Shown here in pieces: positions 42,779 through 51,242 of a DNA stretch of 64,000 nucleotides (its first letter is position 1; each line of letters begins with the position of its first letter). The translations under genes were made by a program, and so were the position numbers. The stretch is from Paracoccus xiamenensis. Its GTDB lineage: Bacteria; Pseudomonadota; Alphaproteobacteria; Rhodobacterales; Rhodobacteraceae. The notes below the pieces were generated by a model, which saw only the letters and a program-made list of their open reading frames with translations, was not told the DNA's origin and did no database searches. The stretch covers positions 86,654-150,653 of the forward strand of contig NZ_JAAOHY010000008.1 of the NCBI RefSeq assembly GCF_011308835.1, read 5' to 3'.

Positions 42779-42839
42779 CGCCGGAGGGGCCAGGGCGAAT
42801 ACTGCGCGAAGAACGACTTTCAGCGGAGGAGGATGAAAA

Positions 42840-44576
42840 ATGTTCGGATCGCGCTCGCGTATGCTCAAGGCTGCGCTGCTGTCCGCCGTTCTCAGCGGTG
42901 GCGCAGCACTTGCCAATGTGACGGAAGAAATGATCGCAAATGATGCGACCACGACCGACCAGATCGTGACCAACGGGATGGGTCGCGACCTTCAGCGCTT
43001 CAGCCCGCTGGAGATGGTCAACAAGGAAAATGTCGGCCAGCTGGTGCCGGCCTGGGTCTTCTCGATGGGCGGGGAAAAGCAGCGCGGGCAGGAAACCCAG
43101 CCGCTGATCTATGACGGCATCATGTATGTCACCGGCTCCTATTCGCGTCTTTATGCGATCGACGCGAAAACGGGCGAGGAGCTTTGGCAATATGATGCCC
43201 GCCTGCCCGAAGGCATCCTGCCCTGCTGTGATGTGGTCAACCGGGGCGCAGCCATCTGGAACGACAAGATCATCTTCGGCACGCTGGATGCGCGTCTGGT
43301 CGCCTTGGATCTGAAAACCGGCAAGGCGGTCTGGCGCGACGAGATCGCGGATTACAAGGCCGGCTATTCCTATACCGCCGCGCCGCTGATCGTGAACGGG
43401 CTGGTCATCACCGGGAACTCTGGCGGTGAATTCGGCGTCGTCGGCGAGATGCAGGCGCGCAATGCCGATACCGGCGAGCTGGTCTGGACGCGTCCAGTCA
43501 TCGAGGGTCATGTCGGCACGATGAACGGCGAAGAAACCACCATGACCGGCACGCTGAACGCGTCATGGGAAGGGGACGCCTGGAAGACCGGCGGCGGCGC
43601 GACCTGGATGGGCGCCAGTTACAATGCCGAAACCGATACGGTGATTGTCGGCACCGGCAACCCCTCGCCCTGGAACTCGCATCTGCGGCCCGGTGACAAC
43701 CTGTATGCTGCCTCGCGTATCGGGCTTGATCCGGCCACGGGCGAGATCAAGTGGCATTTCCAGACCACGCCCAACGAAGGCTGGGACTTTGACGGCGTGA
43801 ACGAGGTTGTGCCCTTCACCGCCACCGATGGCACCCGGCAACTGGCGACCGCCGACCGCAACGGGTTCTTCTATATCCTGAACGAAGCCGATGGCGGCTT
43901 TGTCCGCGCGACGCCCTTTGTCGAACAGGTGAACTGGGCCAGCGAGATCGGCGCCGACGGCGTTCCGGTCTGGAATGTGGCCAACCGTCCGGGCGATCCG
44001 GCTGCGGCAGCCGATGGTGCCAAGGGCGAGACGGTGTTTGCCGTGCCGGGCTTCCTTGGCGGCAAGAACTGGATGCCGATGGCCTATTCGCAGAAGACCG
44101 AGCTGTTCTATGTGCCATCGAACGAATGGGGCATGGATATCTGGAACGAGCCGATCAACTACAAGAAAGGCGCCGCCTATCTGGGTGCGGGCTTTACCAT
44201 CAAGCCGCTGTTCGAGGACCATATCGGCGCGCTGAAGGCGATCGACCCCAACACCGGCGAGGTCAAGTGGACCTACAAGAACGCAGCACCGCTTTGGGGC
44301 GGGGTCATGACCACCGCCGGCGGTCTGGTCTTCACCGGCACGCCGGAAGGCTTCCTGAAGGCATTCGATGACGAGACCGGCGAGGAACTGTGGTCTTTCC
44401 AGACCGGCTCGGGCGTCGTCGGCCAGCCTGTCACCTGGGAAATGGACGGGCAGCAATATGTCGCCGTCGCCTCGGGCTGGGGTGGGGCCGTGCCGCTCTG
44501 GGGTGGCGAGGTCGCGAAGAAGGTCAACTACCTCAATCAGGGCGGCTCGATCTGGGTGTTCAAACTGCCGAACTGA
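42840..44576 (+). CDS. PQQ-dependent alcohol dehydrogenase (methanol/ethanol family), lanthanide-type signature
   Basis: A 578-residue periplasmic quinoprotein with a signal peptide ending near GGAALAN. It has the vicinal disulphide Cys129-Cys130 ([10 protein letters not shown]) under the PQQ ring, W-motif repeats such as [13 protein letters not shown], and metal ligands expected at Glu197 (SGGEFGV), Asn274 (GTGNPSPW) and the catalytic Asp316 in GWDFDGVNE. The extra Asp318 two residues on is the mark of lanthanide-dependent enzymes (XoxF, PedH) and is absent from calcium MxaF/ExaA enzymes. Ribosome site GGAGGAGG. Substrate is most likely ethanol or another short primary alcohol, given the aldehyde dehydrogenase and PedF-like cytochrome nearby. 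Confidence 0.92.
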   Translation: MFGSRSRMLKAALLSAVLSGGAALANVTEEMIANDATTTDQIVTNGMGRDLQRFSPLEMVNKENVGQLVPAWVFSMGGEKQRGQETQPLIYDGIMYVTGSYSRLYAIDAKTGEELWQYDARLPEGILPCCDVVNRGAAIWNDKIIFGTLDARLVALDLKTGKAVWRDEIADYKAGYSYTAAPLIVNGLVITGNSGGEFGVVGEMQARNADTGELVWTRPVIEGHVGTMNGEETTMTGTLNASWEGDAWKTGGGATWMGASYNAETDTVIVGTGNPSPWNSHLRPGDNLYAASRIGLDPATGEIKWHFQTTPNEGWDFDGVNEVVPFTATDGTRQLATADRNGFFYILNEADGGFVRATPFVEQVNWASEIGADGVPVWNVANRPGDPAAAADGAKGETVFAVPGFLGGKNWMPMAYSQKTELFYVPSNEWGMDIWNEPINYKKGAAYLGAGFTIKPLFEDHIGALKAIDPNTGEVKWTYKNAAPLWGGVMTTAGGLVFTGTPEGFLKAFDDETGEELWSFQTGSGVVGQPVTWEMDGQQYVAVASGWGGAVPLWGGEVAKKVNYLNQGGSIWVFKLPN

Positions 44577-44599
44577 AACGGGTACAAGGGACAGTAAGG

Positions 44600-44629
44600 G
44601 GCAGGCGCCGCGTTTGCGTGGCGCCTGCC
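44600..44629 (+). terminator. Terminator after PQQ alcohol dehydrogenase
   Basis: GGCAGGCGCC and GGCGCCTGCC form a perfect 10-bp stem with a 10-base loop, 23 bases after the stop codon. It separates the alcohol-oxidation island from the phosphonate operon. Confidence 0.65.
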
Positions 44630-44753
44630 TGATGCTGCCATGCTGACGGAATGCCCGGCAGTTGGCCCCAAGGATTCCAGGAAAACGTCGCTTTTCTGGA
44701 CCGGCTTCATATGGGCCAACGCAATCCGGCTGCTTCCGTGTTCTCTGACCAAG

Positions 44754-44793
44754 ACGTCATCGGACTGTCACCTGTTCGACGTCCGACTGTCGC
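44754..44793 (+). promoter_or_regulatory. Pho-box-like array before phnC
   Basis: Four 7-base units, ACGTCAT, CTGTCAC, TCGACGT and CTGTCGC, recur every 11 bases with 4-base gaps. This matches the PhoB pattern CTGTCAT-N4-CTGTCAT known in alphaproteobacteria. The array ends 49 bases before phnC. Confidence 0.55.
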
Positions 44794-44842
44794 AAGCGGT
44801 GCCTAATTCGTGCCGCAACCGAAACGACAGCGACGGGCGCAG

Positions 44843-45667
44843 ATGCGAATCGAGGCAAAGGGAATCACGCGGATCTTCGGCGCGACGCGCGCCGTCGATC
44901 AGGCGAGCTTTACCATCGACCGACCAATGATGATCGGTATCATCGGCAGCTCGGGCGCCGGAAAATCCACGCTTCTGCGTATGATCAATCGCCTGACCGA
45001 CGCCAGCGAAGGCAAGCTGCTGGTCGATGGGCGCGACGTCCTGGCGCTGAAGGCCGGGGCCAAGCGTGGCTGGCAGGCCGATTGCGCGATGATCTTTCAG
45101 CAGTTCAATCTGGTCGGGCGGCTGGATGTGGTGTCGAACGTGCTGCACGGGCTTCTGAACAAGCGCGGGACGCTGTCCACCCTGTTCAACATCTGGCCGC
45201 GCGAGGACATCGACCGGGCGATTTCGATCCTGGACCGGCTTGGCATTGCCGAACAGGCGGGGAAGCGCGCTGAGGCGCTGTCAGGTGGCCAGCAGCAGCG
45301 CGTCGCCATTGCCCGCGCATTGATGCAGGACCCCCGGATCATTCTGGCCGATGAACCGATTGCCAGTCTTGATCCGATGAACGCGCAGGTGGTGATGGAC
45401 AGCCTGCGCGCGATCCATGAACAGGATGGCCGCACGGTCATCGCCAACCTGCACACGCTGGATACCGCGCGGCGCTATTGCGACCGGGTGATCGGGATGC
45501 GCAAGGGGCGGATCGTCTTTGACGGCACGCCCGAACAACTGACCACCGGCGTCGCCCGCGACATCTACGGCGCCGGTGCCGAGTTTTCCGAAAAGGCAAC
45601 CTCTACGGCCATCGACGGACCAGCCGCCGGCGATCGTGCCTATGCCGAGCGGATGATGGCGGAATAA
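44843..45667 (+). CDS. phnC: Phosphonate ABC transporter ATP-binding protein
   Basis: A 274-residue ATPase that powers phosphonate import. Walker A is [17 protein letters not shown], the signature is [17 protein letters not shown], Walker B is [12 protein letters not shown], and the H-loop is in VIANLHTLD. The [19 protein letters not shown] segment is typical of PhnC. ATG 44843 gives the usual N-terminus ([13 protein letters not shown]); an upstream in-frame start at 44810 is possible. The gene heads phnCDEE behind the Pho-box array. Confidence 0.92.
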   Translation: MRIEAKGITRIFGATRAVDQASFTIDRPMMIGIIGSSGAGKSTLLRMINRLTDASEGKLLVDGRDVLALKAGAKRGWQADCAMIFQQFNLVGRLDVVSNVLHGLLNKRGTLSTLFNIWPREDIDRAISILDRLGIAEQAGKRAEALSGGQQQRVAIARALMQDPRIILADEPIASLDPMNAQVVMDSLRAIHEQDGRTVIANLHTLDTARRYCDRVIGMRKGRIVFDGTPEQLTTGVARDIYGAGAEFSEKATSTAIDGPAAGDRAYAERMMAE

Positions 45668-45686
45668 TTCTCAACAGGAGATGAAA

Positions 45687-46595
45687 ATGAAACTCACCCT
45701 GATCGCTGCGCTGATGGGCGCGGGCCTGGCCATCCCGGCCGCCGCGCAAGAGATTGCCGGCTTCAATATCGGCGTGCTGGGCGGCGAAAACGCCCAGGAC
45801 CGCATGACCAGCAACGAATGTCTGCGCAAATATGCCGAGGAAGAGCTGGGCGTGCCGGTCAAGCTGTTCACCCCCGCCGATTATGACGGCGTGATCCAGG
45901 GCCTGCTGGGCGGGACGCTGGACATGGCGATCCTTGGCGCCTCTGGCTATGCCAAGGCCTATCTGACCGATCCCGAAGCGGTCGAGCCGGTTCTGGTCAA
46001 GACCAATCTCGACGGCAGCTCGACCTATTTCTCGGTCGGTTTTGCCCGCACCGACAGCGGCATCACGTCCATGGACGACATGAAGGACAAGGTGCTGGGC
46101 TTTGGCGATCCGAACTCGACCTCGGGCTATCTGATCCCGGCGGTCGAGATGCCGAAGGCCGGCTATTCCGTTCAGCCGGGTGCCTATTTCTCGGATGTGA
46201 AATTCACCGGCGGGCATGAACAGACCATCGTCGCCGTCGTCAATGGCGATGTCGCGGGCGGCGTGACCTGGGCCGACGGTCAGGGCGAATGGGAAGACGG
46301 CTATAACTCGGGCGCGCTGCGCAAGGCCGCCGATTCCGGCATCGTCGATATGAACGACATCGTGGAAATCTGGCGCTCGAACCCGATCCCGGAAGGTCCG
46401 CTGGTGCTGCGCAAGGCGCTACCGCAGGACGTGAAGGACAAGATGACCGCGCTGATGGCGGGCCTGATCGAGACGGACAAGGAATGCGCCTATGGCGTCG
46501 CCAGCGGCGAGACCGCCGGCTTCACCCCGGTCACCCATGACGCCTATCAGACCATCATAGAGGTCCGTCAGGCCGAAGAAGCCGCCGGCAGCTAA
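45687..46595 (+). CDS. phnD: Phosphonate ABC transporter periplasmic binding protein
   Basis: A 302-residue binding protein with a signal peptide ending near IPAAAQE. The mature start IAGFNIGVLGGENAQDRM and the later FGDPNSTSGYLIPAV (phosphonate-binding STS/SGY loop) are characteristic of PhnD. ATG 45687 is six bases from AGGAG; the ATG at 45681 abuts that site and is less likely. A strong hairpin follows the gene. Confidence 0.93.
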   Translation: MKLTLIAALMGAGLAIPAAAQEIAGFNIGVLGGENAQDRMTSNECLRKYAEEELGVPVKLFTPADYDGVIQGLLGGTLDMAILGASGYAKAYLTDPEAVEPVLVKTNLDGSSTYFSVGFARTDSGITSMDDMKDKVLGFGDPNSTSGYLIPAVEMPKAGYSVQPGAYFSDVKFTGGHEQTIVAVVNGDVAGGVTWADGQGEWEDGYNSGALRKAADSGIVDMNDIVEIWRSNPIPEGPLVLRKALPQDVKDKMTALMAGLIETDKECAYGVASGETAGFTPVTHDAYQTIIEVRQAEEAAGS

Positions 46596-46607
46596 GCCCC
46601 GGCACCT

Positions 46608-46634
46608 GCGGCGCGGGGGTGATCCCCGCGCCGC
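46608..46634 (+). terminator. Hairpin between phnD and phnE
   Basis: GCGGCGCGGGG and CCCCGCGCCGC form a perfect 11-bp stem with a 5-base loop, followed by TTT, 12 bases after phnD. Such hairpins often protect the binding-protein mRNA and reduce read-through to permease genes. Confidence 0.6.
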
Positions 46635-46653
46635 TTTCACTTGCGGAATTGCC

Positions 46654-47511
46654 ATGACTGACACCATCCAGATTTCTGCCGAATACCGCGCCGCTGCCGG
46701 TCGCAAGCGGCTGTATTCGGGGCTGCTCTGGGCGGTCTTTGCGCTTCTGATGATCTCGGGCTTCGGGCTTGCGAATGATCGCAATGCCGGCGGTTTCTGG
46801 GCCGGATTGCCGCAGATCCTCGACTTTCCCGCCGAACTTGTGGCCGAGGCCGCAGCCAAGGCCGCCAACCTGCCGGGCCTGATGCTGAACGCCGTCCCGG
46901 CCCTGATCGAGACGATCAACATTGCCGCCGTGGCGACCCTGATCGGTGTGATCGGCGGCGGCATCATGGCGCTGATCTCGACCCCGGGTCTGGCACCCTG
47001 GCCGCGGCTGATCCCGGTCTTCCGGCGGCTGCTGGACATTGCCCGCGCCATACCGGAGCTGGTGATCGCGCTTGTCTTCATCTTCATCCTCGGCGGTGGT
47101 CCGGTGCCTGCGACGCTGGCCATTGCCTTCCACGCGGTCGGCGCGTTGGGAAAGCTGTTTTCCGAGGTGGCCGAAAACGCCAGCCCGAAGCCGGTCGAGG
47201 GCTTGCAATCGGTCGGCGCCAACTGGATCCAGCGCATGTGGTTCGGTGTCATCCCGCAGGTCGCGCCGAACTGGATCAGCTATGCCATGCTGCGGTTCGA
47301 GATCAACATCCGCGCCAGCGCCATCCTTGGCTTCGTGGGCGCGGGCGGCATCGGGTATGAGCTGCGCAACGCGATCAGCTGGGGGCAGGGCCGCTATGAC
47401 GCGGCGGCGGCGATCTTCATCCTGCTGTTCCTGACCATCGTCTTCTTCGACCAGCTGTCCAGCATGGCCCGCGAAAGGCTGGTGCGCGGCAATAGCGGGG
47501 GGCGGATCTGA
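46654..47511 (+). CDS. phnE: Phosphonate ABC transporter permease, first copy
   Basis: A 285-residue inner-membrane permease. Predicted helices include LLWAVFALLMISGFGLA and a second segment at IETINIAAVATLIGVIGGGIMALIS. The PhnE motif AVGALGKLFSEVAENASPKPVEGLQSVGA is the cytoplasmic loop that meets PhnC. It overlaps the second phnE by one base (TGATG). Alphaproteobacteria commonly carry two PhnE subunits, forming a heterodimer. Confidence 0.92.
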   Translation: MTDTIQISAEYRAAAGRKRLYSGLLWAVFALLMISGFGLANDRNAGGFWAGLPQILDFPAELVAEAAAKAANLPGLMLNAVPALIETINIAAVATLIGVIGGGIMALISTPGLAPWPRLIPVFRRLLDIARAIPELVIALVFIFILGGGPVPATLAIAFHAVGALGKLFSEVAENASPKPVEGLQSVGANWIQRMWFGVIPQVAPNWISYAMLRFEINIRASAILGFVGAGGIGYELRNAISWGQGRYDAAAAIFILLFLTIVFFDQLSSMARERLVRGNSGGRI

Positions 47512-48830
47512 TGGCGATGGCGGAACTGAATGCGGGCGTTCATGCCGGTTTCAGGCGGCGGCGGATCATCTCGCTGGCCGTGCCCGGTGTGGTGCTGGCC
47601 TACCTGATCTATATCGCCGTCGCGTTTGATCTGGCCGGGCTGGCCACGCGGGCGCGGTGGGATAACGGGGCGCTGCTGTTACAGGACTTCTGGTCCTACA
47701 AGACCCATGTGACACGCCAGAACCGGGCCGACGACCCCGAGGTCGTGACCGCCATCGAAGGCATGCGCAATGCCACCTATGCGCCCGGGCAGCAGCCCGA
47801 TTGGATCACGGCCGCGCCCGATGGCCGCGTGACGGTTGAATTGCAGCGCGACAACAGCGTCACCATCGCCGCGGACGGCGCGGTCACGCTGGACGCGCAG
47901 GGCGAGGTCTTCCATATCACGCCCACCGCGACCGGGATCGAGACAGACATCACCGATCCGCCGGACTGGATCAACCTGTCCGACAAGCGCCTGACCGCCA
48001 CGCTGCCCGCCGGTGCGCGGCTGACCGTCACCCGCTCTCGGACCGAAGTCTTCCGCCGCTCGCCCGGGTGGGAGCTGTTCTTTTTCGACCTTTCCAGCCC
48101 CTTTCACGGCAAATCGCTTCCGCAACTGATCGGGCTGGCATTCAGCTCTGATCGGCTTGAACAGGGGCGGCCAAATATCGCCGCCATGGCGCATGATTTC
48201 TGGACCAACAGCGTCTGGCATCACGGCGATGTGGCCTGGGCCATGTTCGAAACCCTGCTGATGGCGTTTCTGGGCACGTTTGGGGCCGGGCTGATCTCGC
48301 TGCCGCTGGCCTTCATGGCGGCGTCGAATTTCGCGCCCTCGCGTGTGGTGCGGCAGGTCTTCCGGCGGATCTTCGACTTCCTGCGCGGCGTCGATGCGCT
48401 GATCTGGACGATCGTGCTGGCCCGCGCCTTCGGCCCCGGGCCGCTGACCGGCAGTCTTGCCATCCTGATGACCGATACCGGCAGCTTCGGCAAACTCTTC
48501 TCGGAAGCGCTGGAAAATGTCGACGAGAAACCGGTCGAGGGGCTGCGGTCGACCGGCGCCGCCGCCCTGCCGCGCATTCGCTGGGGGGTGATGCCGCAGA
48601 TCGCGCCGGTGATCCTGTCGCAGCTTCTGTATTATTTCGAATCCAACACCCGCAGCGCCACCATCATCGGCGCCATCACCGGCGGCGGGATCGGACTTCT
48701 GCTGGTGCAGGCGATCCAGACCCAGAAGGACTGGGAGCACGTGACCTATTACATCCTTCTGGTGGTCCTTCTGGTGATTGCCATGGACTGGGTTTCAGGC
48801 AAAATCCGGGCGCGGTTGATCAGGGGGTGA
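47511..48830 (+). CDS. phnE: Phosphonate ABC transporter permease, second copy (long form)
   Basis: A 439-residue permease. After the first helix (about residues 20-44) there is an extra domain of about 170 residues, beta-rich (VTVELQRDNSVTIAADGAVTLDAQG), likely periplasmic, before the permease core starts near residue 220. The core has the PhnE loop TGSFGKLFSEALENVDEKPVEGLRSTGA. It pairs with the first PhnE. The extension is known from some alphaproteobacterial PhnE2 proteins; its role is unknown. Confidence 0.9.
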   Translation: MAMAELNAGVHAGFRRRRIISLAVPGVVLAYLIYIAVAFDLAGLATRARWDNGALLLQDFWSYKTHVTRQNRADDPEVVTAIEGMRNATYAPGQQPDWITAAPDGRVTVELQRDNSVTIAADGAVTLDAQGEVFHITPTATGIETDITDPPDWINLSDKRLTATLPAGARLTVTRSRTEVFRRSPGWELFFFDLSSPFHGKSLPQLIGLAFSSDRLEQGRPNIAAMAHDFWTNSVWHHGDVAWAMFETLLMAFLGTFGAGLISLPLAFMAASNFAPSRVVRQVFRRIFDFLRGVDALIWTIVLARAFGPGPLTGSLAILMTDTGSFGKLFSEALENVDEKPVEGLRSTGAAALPRIRWGVMPQIAPVILSQLLYYFESNTRSATIIGAITGGGIGLLLVQAIQTQKDWEHVTYYILLVVLLVIAMDWVSGKIRARLIRG

Positions 48831-48831
48831 G

Positions 48832-49449
48832 ATGCCGAAACTTTCGCCAGACAGGCCGCTGATCCATGCGGGCGCCGAGGTCGTCGACACGCAGTTCGGC
48901 GGCTATTGCGAGGTGGGCGAGGGCGCCCGCATTCTAAACAGCACATTCGGCGATTACAGCTATTGCGAGCGGCTGTCCGACATCGCCAATACGACCATCG
49001 GGAAGTTCGTTAATATCGCCGCCGTGACCCGGATCGGCCCGACCGATCATCCTATGACCACGGCCAGCCTGCACCACTTCCTGTATCGGTCGGAATACTA
49101 TTGGGACGATGCGGAATCCGATCCCGATTTCTTCGCCGCCCGGGCCGCCCGGCGCACGGAAATTGGTCACGACACATGGATCGGGCACGGTGCCATCGTG
49201 AAGCCAGAGATCCGCATTGGACACGGTGCCATTGTCGCGGCGGGGGCGGTGGTCACCCATGACGTGCCTGACTGGATGATTGTCGCCGGATGCCCGGCAA
49301 AACCCTTGCGCCGCCGCTTTCCTGAAGAAATCGGTGACCGGCTGATGCAACTGGCATGGTGGGACTGGGATCACGCCCGCCTGCGCGAGGCCCTGCCGGA
49401 TTTCCGCCGCCTGCCGGTCATGGAGTTTCTGGACCGCTACGAACCCTGA
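48832..49449 (+). CDS. Hexapeptide-repeat acetyltransferase of phosphonate operon
   Basis: A 205-residue left-handed beta-helix acyltransferase, close to the phosphonate-associated transferase family (TIGR03308-like) and to chloramphenicol/xenobiotic acetyltransferases. Hexapeptide repeats are in FVNIAAVTRIGPTDHPMT and GHGAIVKPEIRIGHGAIVAAGAVV; the His of TDHPM is the likely base. It starts two bases after phnE. It probably acetylates an aminophosphonate or an intermediate, a part played by PhnO in E. coli. Its end overlaps phnF by 13 bases, tail to tail. Confidence 0.85.
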   Translation: MPKLSPDRPLIHAGAEVVDTQFGGYCEVGEGARILNSTFGDYSYCERLSDIANTTIGKFVNIAAVTRIGPTDHPMTTASLHHFLYRSEYYWDDAESDPDFFAARAARRTEIGHDTWIGHGAIVKPEIRIGHGAIVAAGAVVTHDVPDWMIVAGCPAKPLRRRFPEEIGDRLMQLAWWDWDHARLREALPDFRRLPVMEFLDRYEP

Positions 49450-50153
49450 TCGCCGTCCTTGCCGTCAAGGATCAGCGTCACGCGCTCCCCCGCCCACCAG
49501 GTCAGCCCGCGTTCGATCATCCGGCCATCGCTGGCGTTGATGGCCTCGGTGCGCAAAAGCGCATCGCCCGGCGCGATCTGAAGGGCCGCTGCCTGCGTTT
49601 CATTGGCAAGCGCCGCGGTCATCCGCGTGCTGACGCGGGTGTAATCGGCGATTCCGCAAAACGCCAATGCCCGCGTGATCGAACCTTCCTGCGACAGCGC
49701 CGCGAACAGGTCGGGCGACAGATCGGCCGGAAAGACCGACCGGAACAGGGCCATTGGCCGGTAATCCACGGTCGAGACGCCTTCGACGACGTGAACCTCT
49801 GCGCCGACCGGGATCGCCAGCGCCTTGGCCTCGGTCCGGTCGCTGTTGCGGGTCGCGATGCTGTCGATGACCCGGCCCGGAACACGGCCCGCCAGTTCGA
49901 TATTGCGGTGAAAGCGCACACGCTCGCCCAGCCGGTATTCGACCGGCGCGGCGGCCACGAAAACACCCGCGCCCCGGCGTGAAAACAGCAAGCCTTCCTC
50001 GGCCAGCACACGGACCGCCCGGCGCAGCGTGTGGCGGTTGACGCCGAAGCGGGCGGCCAGTTGCGCCTCGGGCGGAAGCTGGTTGCCGGGTCGCCACTGA
50101 CCGGCGGCAATCTCGGTGCGAAGGGTGTCGGCGATGCTCTGCCACAGACTCAT
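49437..50153 (-). CDS. phnF: GntR-family regulator of phosphonate genes
   Basis: A 238-residue HutC-subfamily GntR repressor. The winged helix is in LPPEAQLAARFGVNRHTLRRAVRVL (about residues 27-50) and the UTRA domain follows from about 85. Its place between phnE/acetyltransferase and phnGHIJ, on the opposite strand, is typical of alphaproteobacterial phn loci. It likely senses phosphonates or related metabolites and regulates phnG onward; the intergenic 85 bases contain a Pho-box-like repeat and short symmetric segments, none clearly its operator. Confidence 0.88.
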   Translation of the reverse strand: MSLWQSIADTLRTEIAAGQWRPGNQLPPEAQLAARFGVNRHTLRRAVRVLAEEGLLFSRRGAGVFVAAAPVEYRLGERVRFHRNIELAGRVPGRVIDSIATRNSDRTEAKALAIPVGAEVHVVEGVSTVDYRPMALFRSVFPADLSPDLFAALSQEGSITRALAFCGIADYTRVSTRMTAALANETQAAALQIAPGDALLRTEAINASDGRMIERGLTWWAGERVTLILDGKDGDQGS

Positions 50154-50171
50154 TTGTCACCAAATATTCAC
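50154..50171 (+). promoter_or_regulatory. Pho-box-like repeat before phnG
   Basis: TTGTCAC-CAAA-TATTCAC is a 7-4-7 direct repeat in the PhoB pattern. It begins at the base next to the phnF start codon and lies 67 bases before phnG, so a PhoB site here could activate phnG and cover the phnF start. Confidence 0.45.
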
Positions 50172-50238
50172 GGTTCAGGAGTTGCCCGAAACAGGTGATC
50201 GGGCTAAGAGATGTCTAGTTGTATAGGGCGAGATTCAG

Positions 50239-50688
50239 ATGATGTCACCTGAGAATATGCAGGCCTTCCGGCGCGACGCTCTGGGTCTTCTGGCCCGCGC
50301 GAAACCGGCGCGGCTGGCGGAATTGCTGCCGGTTTCCCCGGATCACGAACTTCTTCGCGCGCCCGAAATCGGCACCGTCATGGTGCGCGGCCGGGCAGGG
50401 GGCACGGGTGCGGCCTTTAACCTGGGCGAGATGACGGTGACGCGTGCCTCGATCCGCCTGACGGGCAGCGGCACGGTCGGACATGGCTATGTGCAGGGGC
50501 GCGACAAGGACCATGCAAGGCGCGCCGCACTTGCCGATGCGCTGGCGCAGGACAATCCATCCCGCATCGAGGCCGACATCCTGACCCCGCTGCGCAGCGA
50601 AGAAGCCGCCCGCCGCGCTGCCAGCGCGTCCGAGGCCGCGCGCACCCGTGTCGAATTCTTCACCCTCGTTCGCGGAGAAGACGAATGA
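50239..50688 (+). CDS. phnG: C-P lyase subunit PhnG
   Basis: A 149-residue subunit of the carbon-phosphorus lyase core complex PhnGHIJ. The segment LPDHELLRAPEIGTVMVRGRAGGTGAAFNLGEM-type sequence and the later GHGYVQGRDKDHARRAALADAL match the family. It overlaps phnH by four bases. PhnG with PhnH and PhnI transfers methylphosphonate or another phosphonate to ribose of ATP. Confidence 0.92.
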   Translation: MMSPENMQAFRRDALGLLARAKPARLAELLPVSPDHELLRAPEIGTVMVRGRAGGTGAAFNLGEMTVTRASIRLTGSGTVGHGYVQGRDKDHARRAALADALAQDNPSRIEADILTPLRSEEAARRAASASEAARTRVEFFTLVRGEDE

Positions 50689-51242
50689 ACGAACTGTCCG
50701 GCGGTTTCGCCGATCCCGCCATCGAATCCGCCATCGCCTTTCGCGCGATCCTGAAGGTGACCGCACGGCCGGGCCGGGTCGAGACGCTGACCGGCCACAG
50801 CGGCCCGGCGCCGATATCAAGCGCTGCGGCGGCGGTGCTGCTGGTCCTGGTCGACCGGACGACACCGCTGCATCTGGCTGGCGATCACGACAATCCCGCG
50901 CTGCGCCAGTGGATCGCGTTCCACTGCGGCGCGCCGGTCGTCGCGGCCGAGGAAGCCGTATTCGCGCTTGGGTCATGGGCCGCACTGACCCCGCTGGACC
51001 GCTTCGCCATCGGCACGCCGGAATATCCCGACCGCGCCGCGACGCTGATCGTGGACGGGCATGATTTCGATGCGAAACCGGCGGAGTTGCGCGGCCCCGG
51101 CATCAAGGGCAAGGCAAAGCTGGCCTTGCCAGAGCGCAAGGCCTTCATCGCCAATCGCGCCCGCTTCCCGCTTGGCTGGGACACCTTCTTCTGCGGCGGC
51201 GACAGGCTGGCGGCGCTGCCCCGCTCGACCGAGGTGCGCTGA
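50685..51242 (+). CDS. phnH: C-P lyase subunit PhnH
   Basis: A 185-residue core subunit. It shows the family start GGFADPAIESAIAFRAIL, the central FALGSWAALTPLDRFAIGTPEYPDRAATLIV and the C-terminal FPLGWDTFFCGGDRLAALPRS. PhnH is related by fold to PLP enzymes but lacks the cofactor, and here too no PLP lysine motif is seen. Its stop overlaps phnI. Confidence 0.92.
   Translation: MNELSGGFADPAIESAIAFRAILKVTARPGRVETLTGHSGPAPISSAAAAVLLVLVDRTTPLHLAGDHDNPALRQWIAFHCGAPVVAAEEAVFALGSWAALTPLDRFAIGTPEYPDRAATLIVDGHDFDAKPAELRGPGIKGKAKLALPERKAFIANRARFPLGWDTFFCGGDRLAALPRSTEVR

Noticed and set aside
42680..42973. Longer N-terminus for the NitT/TauT binding protein (start 42973)
   Set aside because: It would overlap the divergent dehydrogenase gene and the promoter repeats; the signal peptide begins at ATG 42679 after GGAGGG.
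50205..50230. Short symmetric segment (CTAGTTGTATAG) before phnG as the PhnF operator
   Set aside because: Only three or four bases pair on each side; the match is too weak to claim.
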